14,617 bases of DNA from the NCBI GenBank assembly GCA_050011895.1, contig JBEKIF010000081.1, positions 1-14,617 on the forward strand. Reading direction: 5' to 3'. This document shows, in pieces, positions 6,598-13,075 of the stretch; position 1 is the stretch's first letter, and the number at the start of each line of letters is the position of its first letter. The DNA is from DATBGO01 sp050011895. Its GTDB lineage: Bacteria; Actinomycetota; Actinomycetes; Streptosporangiales; Streptosporangiaceae. The position numbers and the translations under genes were made by a program. Below the pieces are notes generated by a model. That model worked only from the letters and a program-made list of their open reading frames with translations, did not search any database and was not told the origin of the DNA.

Positions 6598-7704
6598 ATG
6601 GGAGACGACCACCAGGCGGCCGGAGGCCGGGTGCCGCCTGCGGGCCAAGCCGGCAAGCCACGGCTGCGGTTGCTTCCAGTCGTCTTCCTGGTCCTGATGC
6701 TGCTCGCACTTGGGCTCGGGTTCCTGTTCAAGCACCAGGCCGCGCCCACTGCCGAAAGCCGAGCGCTGACGAGCGCCCCGCAGACGGTCGGCGTCTATGT
6801 GAACCAGACCGGCGTCACGGTGCACCTGACGGCCGGCATCAGATGGGATCCCAACCGGCCCGGGCAGGCGCAGGAGTCTCTCTATGCGGCGGTCGAGGGC
6901 GCGAACGTGAGCCAGGCGACGAAGGTGCTGTTCACGTCGACTATCCGGCCGTCGGACAGCGACCTGGCTCAGCCTTCGGCTGTGTACTTCGGGGGGAACT
7001 TAGTGCGCGGCTCTCCGGAATATTCATGGAGCCTCACCGTGGCGCAGCTGAATTCGGTCTCTGGCTTGTATGGCTCCCCGGTCGCCAATTTCACGCTTCC
7101 CCAGGTCGCCCAGGTCTCGGGCGGCAGCGTCTTTGTGCACCTGCCAACGCTCGCCTCCAATGTGTCACCGTTCCCTTCCATTGCCATCGAGATGACCGAG
7201 CAAGCCACCTCGTCCCCAGCAGCCCCGATCCGGGACGTGGTCACCTCACCAGCACTGGTTGATCAGGCCGAGGCCAGCAGCGCCAGCTATACCAGCCATA
7301 CCGGCAACTACGTAGGTGAGGCAGCCGGATCATCCCGGGAGCTCTATTACCAGCCGCAGACCCTGATGACGACCGAGACGATAAACAGCCTGCGGCCATA
7401 CCTGCAGAACGCGGTCATCGACAGCAACCTGCCAGGGAACGGAACCCTACAAGGGGACACGTACGTATGGCAGGCAACCGGATGGCTGGAGGGTTACCTC
7501 AGCGCCACGGAGGTAAGGACCAGCAGCGCGGAAGCAAACCACGACTTCTACGCCGGGCTGGCCTTCGGCACCGCAGCGGCGTTCTTTATCGCATGCGCGC
7601 AAGAGTTCAAGGAGCCCATGACGACATCGCCCCGGCGGCGGCGCGGCCGGCGCGCCGAATCCCGGCCCGCAGATAAGCCAGCTCAGGACCCCGCCGGAGG
7701 ATAG
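6598..7704 (+). CDS. Uncharacterised membrane-anchored protein with two membrane segments
   Basis: This 368-residue protein is not recognised. A short basic N-terminus is followed by a hydrophobic helix at about 25-44 (from L-L-P-V-V-F to L-G-F-L-F). A Ser/Thr/Val/Gln-rich region at about 46-316 looks beta-rich and has no cysteine. A second hydrophobic helix lies at about 317-337 (F-Y-A-G-L-A-F-G-T-A-A-A-F-F-I-A), then a strongly basic tail (R-R-R-R-G-R-R). The positive-inside rule puts both ends in the cytoplasm and the central domain outside the membrane. The start is secure: GGAGG (6587-6591) lies 6 bases before the ATG. Codon use is somewhat less GC-biased than in the photoreceptor operon. 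It appears to be a single gene. Confidence 0.85.
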   Translation: MGDDHQAAGGRVPPAGQAGKPRLRLLPVVFLVLMLLALGLGFLFKHQAAPTAESRALTSAPQTVGVYVNQTGVTVHLTAGIRWDPNRPGQAQESLYAAVEGANVSQATKVLFTSTIRPSDSDLAQPSAVYFGGNLVRGSPEYSWSLTVAQLNSVSGLYGSPVANFTLPQVAQVSGGSVFVHLPTLASNVSPFPSIAIEMTEQATSSPAAPIRDVVTSPALVDQAEASSASYTSHTGNYVGEAAGSSRELYYQPQTLMTTETINSLRPYLQNAVIDSNLPGNGTLQGDTYVWQATGWLEGYLSATEVRTSSAEANHDFYAGLAFGTAAAFFIACAQEFKEPMTTSPRRRRGRRAESRPADKPAQDPAGG

Positions 7705-8202
7705 CGGCCCGGCTGCGGCGGCAGACAGCGGAACAGAGGCCCAAGATGGGCGCCTGTTCATTCGTCACATAATGATCATGGACGCGCTTCTCTTCACCCA
7801 CCCCTTGGATGTCTCCGACGGCGCGTACTGCGCCGTGGCGGCGCAGTATCACGTCGGCGATCAGGCCGGTCCACCCTGGCGGCTGCCGGGCAGGTGACGG
7901 TATTCGTTCGCCAGTGGCACGGCAGTGCGCAGCACATTGTGGGCACCGGTGATCATCTTCCCCGCAGCCGGGCGCGGATCCGCGGGCGAGGGCATCAAGG
8001 GCCTCGCCGGTCCGGCGGCTGACCGGCTTATCCAGGGACAGGAACGCCTTGCGGGCCCGCGGCCGCTACTGAGTCCGGTACGTCACCGCTGCTACAGCCC
8101 GGCAGTCGCGTTGCGTGCGCATCGCGGCCTTGTCGTGCCCGGCTTCGGCCAGTGCGAGGGACCGCCGGCTGCCCAGGGCGGAGGCGCCACCCCCGAGCAC
8201 CT
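7705..8202. other. Stretch without a confident gene
   Basis: A 38-codon frame from ATG 7778 to TGA 7894 (starting MDALLFTHPLDVSDGAY) has good third-position GC and could be a small gene or relic, but has no recognised homologue. Minus-strand frames from about 8200 down to 8060 also look weakly coding after the regulator's stop. Nothing here is strong enough to call, and no terminator was seen. Confidence 0.4.
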
Positions 8203-9120
8203 TCAGCGCGGCCACCCCACATTCTCGGCCTCGGTGACCGGGTCGCCCGCTAGCAGCCGGGCCCCTACGGCGGCCGCGAGTTCCGCCGTGGCGCCGGCTC
8301 CGGCCAGGACCAGCGGAGTGCCCTGGGCGAGCGCCGTGAGTTGCGGAGCGAGGGCATCGAGGTTCTCTGGCACGGCTGCGGCCAGGACGACGAGGTCCGG
8401 ATGCCTTTCGTCGACCGTGTGCGCCAGCTCCTCCACCGGGGTACTCATCCCGAGGTAGTCAATCCGCCACCCGCTGCGGTTGAGCACGATGCCGAAGACC
8501 ATCAGCGCCAGGTCGTGAAGTTCCCCGGGGGGGCAGGCGAGGACGGCGCGCGGACCGTGCCCGTTCCCCCATCCCCTGGCCAGCCCGGCGAGCCGCCCGC
8601 GGATGACGTTACTGGCGAAGTGCTCCTGGGCGATGCTGGCCGTTCCCCGCTCCCAGCGCTCCCCGAGTTCAGTGAGATACGGCAGCACAACGTTGCGCAG
8701 CACCGCGGCCAGGGAGAGGTCGGACAAGAGCCGGTCGAGGACAGCCTGCGCGGCCGGCTCGTCAAAGGCATCGAGGGCCTGCCGGAGAGCACCGGACATC
8801 TCACTTTCCGTCGACTCACCCTCCGTCGACGGGGCGTAGTGAGGCGCGGCCGGACGCACTGGGTCCGTCCCGGCCCGGCTGTCCTCCCCGAGCACCGCCT
8901 TGGCCGCCTCGGCGGCGGACAGCCCGCCAGCGAGGTGGGCCTGCATCCGGCGGACCCGCCCGGCGTCTGCCTCGGAGTACAACCGGAAGCCGCCAGCTGA
9001 GCGCACCGGCTGGAGGAGGCCGTAGCGGCTCTCCCACGCCCGCAGGACGTGGTCGCTCACGCCCAGGCGCCGGCTCAGCTCACCTATGCGCAGCACTGGC
9101 GAGCCTTCGGGGTTGTCCAT
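8203..9120 (-). CDS. MerR-family regulator with CarH/LitR-like B12 photoreceptor domain
   Basis: This 305-residue protein has an N-terminal MerR winged helix (about 10-78: R-I-G-E-L-S-R-R-L-G-V-S, W-E-S-R-Y-G-L-L, F-R-L-Y-S), a linker, a helical cap (about 108-185) and a Rossmann-like cobalamin domain (about 190-300). The cap contains the CarH signature W-x9-E-H (Trp156, Glu166, His167), which packs against the adenosyl group. The cobalamin domain has P-P-G-E-L-H (His202), the expected lower axial cobalt ligand. Known family members bind adenosylcobalamin, form DNA-binding tetramers in the dark and fall apart in light, de-repressing target genes. The gene is divergent from a lipid-modification operon and shares a repeat-rich 95-bp region with it. 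The residue after the Trp is Glu157, where Thermus CarH has His132. The start at 9120 is consistent with a near-leaderless transcript. Confidence 0.93.
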   Translation of the reverse strand: MDNPEGSPVLRIGELSRRLGVSDHVLRAWESRYGLLQPVRSAGGFRLYSEADAGRVRRMQAHLAGGLSAAEAAKAVLGEDSRAGTDPVRPAAPHYAPSTEGESTESEMSGALRQALDAFDEPAAQAVLDRLLSDLSLAAVLRNVVLPYLTELGERWERGTASIAQEHFASNVIRGRLAGLARGWGNGHGPRAVLACPPGELHDLALMVFGIVLNRSGWRIDYLGMSTPVEELAHTVDERHPDLVVLAAAVPENLDALAPQLTALAQGTPLVLAGAGATAELAAAVGARLLAGDPVTEAENVGWPR

Positions 9121-9128
9121 CCGAACAC

Positions 9129-9157
9129 TCTACAGTACTTCGACAGACATTTGACAA
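9129..9157 (-). promoter_or_regulatory. Predicted promoter of the photoreceptor regulator gene
   Basis: On the minus strand, TTGTCA (9157-9152), a 17-bp spacer and TGTAGA (9134-9129) are followed by only 8 bases before the ATG at 9120, so the mRNA would be leaderless or nearly so. It overlaps the divergent promoter and the repeats, which suggests autoregulation. Confidence 0.5.
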
Positions 9158-9179
9158 TGTTGTCCACGAAAGCTACGGT
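9151..9179 (+). promoter_or_regulatory. Predicted promoter of the lipid-modification operon
   Basis: A consensus -35 TTGACA (9151-9156), a 17-bp spacer and -10 TACGGT (9174-9179) form a primary-sigma-type promoter. Transcription would start near 9186, giving a leader of about 30 bases with GGAAG (9202-9206) as ribosome binding site before the ATG at 9216. Confidence 0.65.
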
Positions 9180-9215
9180 CATGTCTAGACAAAACTTAGA
9201 CGGAAGTTGATATTC

Positions 9216-10553
9216 ATGGACTCCCACGCCAACGGGCCGACGACCGCCGCCAGCTTCCCCCGCGGGGAGCCGGGCACCGCCGCCGGCGCACGGCGCCCGT
9301 CGGTAGCCGTCATCGGGGCAGGAGTCTCCGGGCTGACCGCTGCCTACCTTCTGTCCCGCACCCACGACGTCATCCTCTTCGAGGCGGAGGACCGGCTCGG
9401 CGGCCACGCGCACACCCACGACGTGCACGGCCCGGATGGCAGGCGGCACGCGGTCGACAGCGGGTTCATCGTCCACAACGACAGGACCTATCCCTGGCTG
9501 CGCAAGCTCTTCGGCGAACTCGGCATCCAGGTGCGCCGCACCGAGATGAGCATGAGCGTGCACTGCGAGGAGTGCGGCCTTGAGTACGCCGGCGGGCGCG
9601 GGCTGCGCGGCGTCCTCGCCCAGCCGCGCCGCCTGCTCGACCCGCAGTTCATCCGGATGCTGGGGCAGGTCAAGCGATTCCACCGGCGAGCAGCTGCGTT
9701 CCTGCGGGCCGCTGCGGCCGAAGACCTGACCACCTACGGCGAGTTCCTTCAGCGCCAGGGATTCAGCGATCACTTCGTCGCCCACTACGCCGTACCGGTC
9801 GTATCGTGCGTGTGGTCCGCAGGAAGCGAGACGGCACTGCGCTACCCGGCCCGGTACCTGTTCAGGTTCCTCGACCATCACGGGCTGCTGCGCGTGACCG
9901 GCTCCCCGCAGTGGTACACGGTCACTGGCGGGTCCCGCACCTACGTCGACCGGCTCGCCACGCTGCTGCCGGACGTCCGGGCGGCCCACGCCGTCACCGA
10001 CGTTACCCGCGGCGAGGCGGGCGTCGAGATCCGCGACAGCACCGGTCACCTCACCCAGGTGGACCGCGTCGTCATCGCGACCCACGCCGATCAGGCCCTG
10101 GACCTCCTCACCGACCCCAGCGACGAGGAGGTCACCACTCTCAAGGAGTTCGGCTACTCGCGCAACGTCACCGTCCTGCACACCGATAGCTCGGTGCTGC
10201 CGGCCGCCGCGCAGGCCCGGGCGTCCTGGAACTACCGGATGACCTCCTGCGACCAGCCCGACCAGCCCGTCGTGGTGACGTACTGGATGAACCGCCTGCA
10301 GGCGCAGCAGGCCGCGCAGGACTTCCTGGTCACGCTCAACGACTCCGGCCGCCTCGACCCGGAGTCCATCGTCTCGACGATGCACTACGAGCACCCGATC
10401 TACACCCCGGAAGCGGTCTGCGCGCAGACCCGGCTGAGCAACCTGGCCACCGACCGCACCGTCTATGCCGGCGCCTACCACGGGTGGGGATTCCACGAAG
10501 ACGGGTGCCGCTCCGGCGTGGCGGCGGCCCGGCACTTCGGAGTGACCTGGTGA
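9216..10553 (+). CDS. FAD-dependent amine-oxidase-type oxidoreductase
   Basis: This 445-residue flavoprotein has the dinucleotide-binding V-I-G-A-G-V-S-G (residues 32-39), Glu56 at the end of the second strand, and R-L-G-G-H at 60-64. The C-terminal FAD motif is Y-A-G-A-Y-H-G-W-G-F-H-E-D-G. Such proteins regularly precede DUF1365 and CFA-synthase genes; related flavoproteins are thought to oxidise or desaturate lipid acyl chains, but the reaction is not established for this subgroup. A C-x2-C pair near residue 112 (H-C-E-E-C-G-L-E-Y) is unusual where relatives I recall lack cysteines. The ATG at 9216 is preferred over an upstream in-frame TTG (9207) because GGAAG lies nine bases before it. 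The stop overlaps the next start (GTGA). First gene of the operon; likely membrane-associated or cytoplasmic. Confidence 0.92.
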   Translation: MDSHANGPTTAASFPRGEPGTAAGARRPSVAVIGAGVSGLTAAYLLSRTHDVILFEAEDRLGGHAHTHDVHGPDGRRHAVDSGFIVHNDRTYPWLRKLFGELGIQVRRTEMSMSVHCEECGLEYAGGRGLRGVLAQPRRLLDPQFIRMLGQVKRFHRRAAAFLRAAAAEDLTTYGEFLQRQGFSDHFVAHYAVPVVSCVWSAGSETALRYPARYLFRFLDHHGLLRVTGSPQWYTVTGGSRTYVDRLATLLPDVRAAHAVTDVTRGEAGVEIRDSTGHLTQVDRVVIATHADQALDLLTDPSDEEVTTLKEFGYSRNVTVLHTDSSVLPAAAQARASWNYRMTSCDQPDQPVVVTYWMNRLQAQQAAQDFLVTLNDSGRLDPESIVSTMHYEHPIYTPEAVCAQTRLSNLATDRTVYAGAYHGWGFHEDGCRSGVAAARHFGVTW

Positions 10554-11332
10554 ACACGGCCGCCGTCCTGCCGCCAGGGCCCGCACGCGCTCTCCCCGGG
10601 CTGCCTCAGCTGCCCTCCCTGGTCGTCGGCCAGGTCACGCACCGGCGCCCCGGACCGGTGCGGCACGCCTTCCGGCACCGGGTCTACCAGTGGCTGGTCG
10701 ACCTGGACGACCTTCCGCGCCAGCCCTGGTACCTCAGGGCGTTCGCGCGGTTCCGCAGCGCTGACCACCTCGGCGACCCGCGCCTGCCGATCAAGCGCAA
10801 CGTCGAGAACTACCTGGCCCGCAGCGGCATCCGGCTCGGTGACCGGGGACGAGTGCTCATGCTCGCGGGCGCCCGCGTCCTGGGCCATGTGTTCGACCCG
10901 CTCTCGGTCTTCTGGTGCTACGCCGCCGACGGCGTCCTGATCTGCGTCGTCGCCGAGGTCCACAACACCTACGGCGAGCGACACGCCTACCTGCTGCGAC
11001 CCGACGGGGCCGGAGCCGCCGTGACGGACAAGGCCTTCTACGTCTCTCCGTTCTTCGACGTCACCGGCAGCTACGCGCTGCGGTTCGCGCTGCGGCCGGA
11101 CCTTGTCTCCGCGACCGTCACGCTGCGCCGCCACGGCGCTGTGGCCTTCACCGCCACTTTCGGGGGACGCCCGGAACCCGCGACGAGCCGGGCTCTGGCC
11201 CGCCGGCTGATCTGCCAGCCCCTCATGACCCAGCGGGTCTCGGCCCTGATCCGGGTGCACGGCATCTGGCTCTGGCTCCATCGGCTGCCGATCCGCTCCC
11301 GACCACACCACACCCGGCAAGAAGGGGTCTGA
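10550..11332 (+). CDS. DUF1365 protein
   Basis: This 260-residue protein is a clear DUF1365 member. Landmarks are the N-terminal R-H-A-F-R-H-R-V-Y-Q-W-L-V-D-L (about 41-55), H-V-F-D-P-L-S-V-F-W-C-Y near 110-121, A-E-V-H-N-T-Y-G-E-R-H near 131-141 and K-A-F-Y-V-S-P-F-F-D-V near 158-168. The biochemical role is unknown; its constant company with FAD oxidoreductases and CFA-family methyltransferases implies a job in fatty acyl modification. The GTG start overlaps the upstream stop by four bases (GTGA at 10550-10553) with GGAG 7 bases before it, so the two genes are translationally coupled. The same frame is open further upstream, but that stretch is a shadow of the oxidoreductase. No membrane segment is obvious. 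Confidence 0.92.
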   Translation: MNTAAVLPPGPARALPGLPQLPSLVVGQVTHRRPGPVRHAFRHRVYQWLVDLDDLPRQPWYLRAFARFRSADHLGDPRLPIKRNVENYLARSGIRLGDRGRVLMLAGARVLGHVFDPLSVFWCYAADGVLICVVAEVHNTYGERHAYLLRPDGAGAAVTDKAFYVSPFFDVTGSYALRFALRPDLVSATVTLRRHGAVAFTATFGGRPEPATSRALARRLICQPLMTQRVSALIRVHGIWLWLHRLPIRSRPHHTRQEGV

Positions 11333-11334
11333 CC

Positions 11335-12966
11335 ATGACCGTCTCCGCCTCCGTCAGCAGGCGCGCCGTCGCCACCACACCCCGGGCGCCGCTCCGGGCC
11401 ACCATCGCGCGGATGATCTTCGAGCGCGCCGTACGGCTCGTCCCCGTCCGCGTGACCTACCCCGACGGGCAGACACTCGGCGGCCGCCCGGAGACCTCGC
11501 CTGAGTTCGAGATCGTCCGTCCCGCCGCCTTCTTCGCCCGGCTCGGCCGGGACGCCAAGATCGGCTTTGGCGAGGCGTACATGGCCGGCGACTGGCGGGC
11601 CGCGCCCGGCACCGACCTGGCCGACCTGCTGACGCCCTTCGCCGAACGGCTCGCCACCCTGGTCCCGGCGCCGCTGCAGAAGCTGCGGGCCTTCGCGGAC
11701 AGGCACGTCCCCCAGGACCAGGAGAACACCCTCGAAGGCGCGCGCAGCAACATCGCCGCTCACTACGACCTGAGCAACGACCTGTTCGCTGCCTTCCTGG
11801 ACCAGACCATGACCTACTCCTCTGCGTGGTTCGACGAGAGCGAGGCCGTGCAGGCCGCAACCCGGCTCGAGGAGGCACAGCTGCGCAAGATCGACGGGAT
11901 TCTTGATCTCGCCGGCGTCGGCAGCGGCAGCCGGCTGCTGGAGATCGGCACCGGCTGGGGCACGCTTGCCATCCGCGCGGCGCAACGAGGAGCGCGGGTG
12001 ACCACGGTCACGCTCTCCCGGGAGCAACTGGAACTCGCCCGCGAGCGGGCCGCCGCCGCGGGCGTAGCCGACCTTGTGGACGCGCGACTGCAGGACTACC
12101 GGCAGGTCGAAGGCGAATACGACGCCATCGTCAGCGTCGAGATGATCGAGGCAGTGGGCGAAGCCTACTGGCCGGTCTACTTCGCCAACCTGGACCGCCT
12201 GCTGGCACCCGGCGGGAAGGTGAGCATCCAGACCATCACCATGGCTCATGACCGGCTCCTCGCCACGCGGCGCAGCTACAGCTGGATCCAGAAGTACATC
12301 TTCCCCGGCGGGATCATCCCGTCCTTGCAGGCCATCGACGACACCCTGGCGGCGCACACCACCCTGCGGGTCACCCAACGGCGTGAGCTCCGCGCGCACT
12401 ACGCCCGGACCCTGCACCTGTGGCGAGAGCGCTTCACCGGCCAGTGGCCGCACATCCACGCCCAGGGTTTCACTGAGACCTTCCGGCGGATGTGGGAGTT
12501 CTACCTCGCCTACGCCGAGGCGGGCTTCCGCAGCGGCTACCTCGGCGTGAGCCAGCTGCAGATGGCCCGGGAGCCGCCGGCGGCGGCACTTCGCGCCGCG
12601 GCGAGTCCGGCGGCGTCAGTGGGCGAGCTCACTGCGCTACTGGCCGGGGACGCCTTCAGCCGGGCGGCGGCTCTCCACGCGCTGGGGCCATCCCCTGACC
12701 CAGCTTCGTCCGACCTCCTGGTCGACACCCTCAACGGCGACCAACGGAGCGCAGAGCATGCCTCCTGGGCGCTCGGCGACCAGTCCCCCGTCCGACGTGC
12801 CGCGGGGCTCTGGCTCAGTCGGTGCAGAAGGGTGGCTCCGCGGGTTCATAGCCGAACTGACCCTCGAGGCGTGGGCCGCGAACGACGCCGGACTCGTCAC
12901 CGACGCCCTCACGGCACTGGCGCCCGCCGGCCGCCCGGACGGGCCGGAAGCGATCAGAGCTTCTAG
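11335..12966 (+). CDS. Cyclopropane-fatty-acid-synthase family methyltransferase with abnormal C-terminal extension
   Basis: The first roughly 412 residues form a complete CFA-family enzyme, which uses S-adenosylmethionine to methylate or cyclopropanate unsaturated acyl chains of membrane phospholipids. It contains I-G-F-G-E-A-Y-M-A-G-D-W (76-87), N-I-A-A-H-Y-D-L-S-N-D-L-F (139-151), Y-S-S-A-W-F (161-166), the SAM loop L-E-I-G-T-G-W-G-T (202-210), S-V-E-M-I-E-A-V-G (267-275), and Q-K-Y-I-F-P-G-G (319-326). It normally ends after the Y-L-G-V-S-Q-L-Q-M segment (402-410). Here no stop follows: a further 131 residues run to TAG at 12964-12966, first HEAT-like (about 430-495), then an Arg-rich tail typical of a wrong frame. 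ATG 11335 has AAGGGG seven bases upstream and follows the DUF1365 stop by two bases. The product may be active with a disordered tail, or the fusion may be an artefact of decay. Confidence 0.93.
   Translation: MTVSASVSRRAVATTPRAPLRATIARMIFERAVRLVPVRVTYPDGQTLGGRPETSPEFEIVRPAAFFARLGRDAKIGFGEAYMAGDWRAAPGTDLADLLTPFAERLATLVPAPLQKLRAFADRHVPQDQENTLEGARSNIAAHYDLSNDLFAAFLDQTMTYSSAWFDESEAVQAATRLEEAQLRKIDGILDLAGVGSGSRLLEIGTGWGTLAIRAAQRGARVTTVTLSREQLELARERAAAAGVADLVDARLQDYRQVEGEYDAIVSVEMIEAVGEAYWPVYFANLDRLLAPGGKVSIQTITMAHDRLLATRRSYSWIQKYIFPGGIIPSLQAIDDTLAAHTTLRVTQRRELRAHYARTLHLWRERFTGQWPHIHAQGFTETFRRMWEFYLAYAEAGFRSGYLGVSQLQMAREPPAAALRAAASPAASVGELTALLAGDAFSRAAALHALGPSPDPASSDLLVDTLNGDQRSAEHASWALGDQSPVRRAAGLWLSRCRRVAPRVHSRTDPRGVGRERRRTRHRRPHGTGARRPPGRAGSDQSF
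12574..12963 (+). pseudogene. HEAT-repeat-like remnant, frameshifted, fused behind the CFA-family gene
   Basis: In the methyltransferase frame, helices such as S-R-A-A-A-L-H-A-L-G and E-H-A-S-W-A-L-G (residues 442-481) have the periodicity of HEAT or Armadillo-like repeats. The natural next helices, G-W-L-R-G-F-I-A-E-L-T-L-E-A-W-A, are found in the +1 frame from about 12818. That frame then stays open into the downstream SPFH gene. One base gained or lost between about 12780 and 12820 explains this. I associate this repeat type with C-terminal modules of actinobacterial proteins, including some glycosyltransferases, but that is from memory and uncertain. Confidence 0.6.
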
Positions 12967-12973
12967 AAATATT

Positions 12974-13002
12974 TTGCTAGTCTTAGGTTACGCAGATAAA
13001 CT
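12974..13002 (+). promoter_or_regulatory. Predicted promoter of the SPFH gene in an AT-rich island
   Basis: TTGCTA (12974-12979), a 17-bp spacer and TAAACT (12997-13002) lie in an AT-rich patch (12961-13005) that stands out from the surrounding GC-rich DNA. It would give the SPFH gene its own transcript with a leader of about 65 bases. Confidence 0.5.
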
Positions 13003-13075
13003 GAGCGCAGGCACCGGGGACCGGCCGTCGAGGACGGCCAGCTGCCACGGCGTCACCGGAGAAGAGGTATTGGTG

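Larger units (their letters stand above)
9129..9202. promoter_or_regulatory. Two groups of 11-bp-spaced TNKACR repeats: candidate CarH-type operator
   Basis: Three hexamers, TCTACA (9129-9134), TCGACA (9140-9145) and TTGACA (9151-9156), repeat at exactly 11-bp intervals. A second pair, TAGACA (9186-9191) and TAGACG (9197-9202), is also 11 bp apart but offset by 2 bp from the first register. CarH proteins are known to bind 11-bp direct repeats with a TnTACA-type core that overlap a -35 box; the first hexamer fits that core exactly. Repeat 3 is itself the -35 of the operon promoter. Repeats 1 and 3 coincide with the -10 and -35 of the regulator's own promoter. The stretch TGTCTAGACA (9182-9191) is also a perfect palindrome. 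Confidence 0.65.

Noticed and set aside
8341..9000. 219-codon plus-strand open frame
   Set aside because: It is antisense to the MerR/B12 regulator, whose motifs are unmistakable.
9151..9166. TTGACAATGTTGTCCA as a classical MerR dyad
   Set aside because: It is a near palindrome, but CarH-type regulators use 11-bp direct repeats, and its left arm is the -35 box. The direct-repeat reading explains more of the region.
9084..10586. 500-codon open frame on the minus strand
   Set aside because: It is exactly antisense to the FAD oxidoreductase, has no recognisable family and extends over the divergent promoter. High GC makes stop codons rare in this frame.
10915..11334. In-frame upstream extension of the CFA-family gene
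   Set aside because: Residues before ATG 11335 are Arg-rich and lie over the DUF1365 gene in another frame. The ATG has a good ribosome binding site and matches the family's N-terminus.
11071..12459. 462-codon open frame on the minus strand
   Set aside because: It is antisense to the DUF1365 and CFA-family genes, with composition typical of a GC-rich shadow frame.
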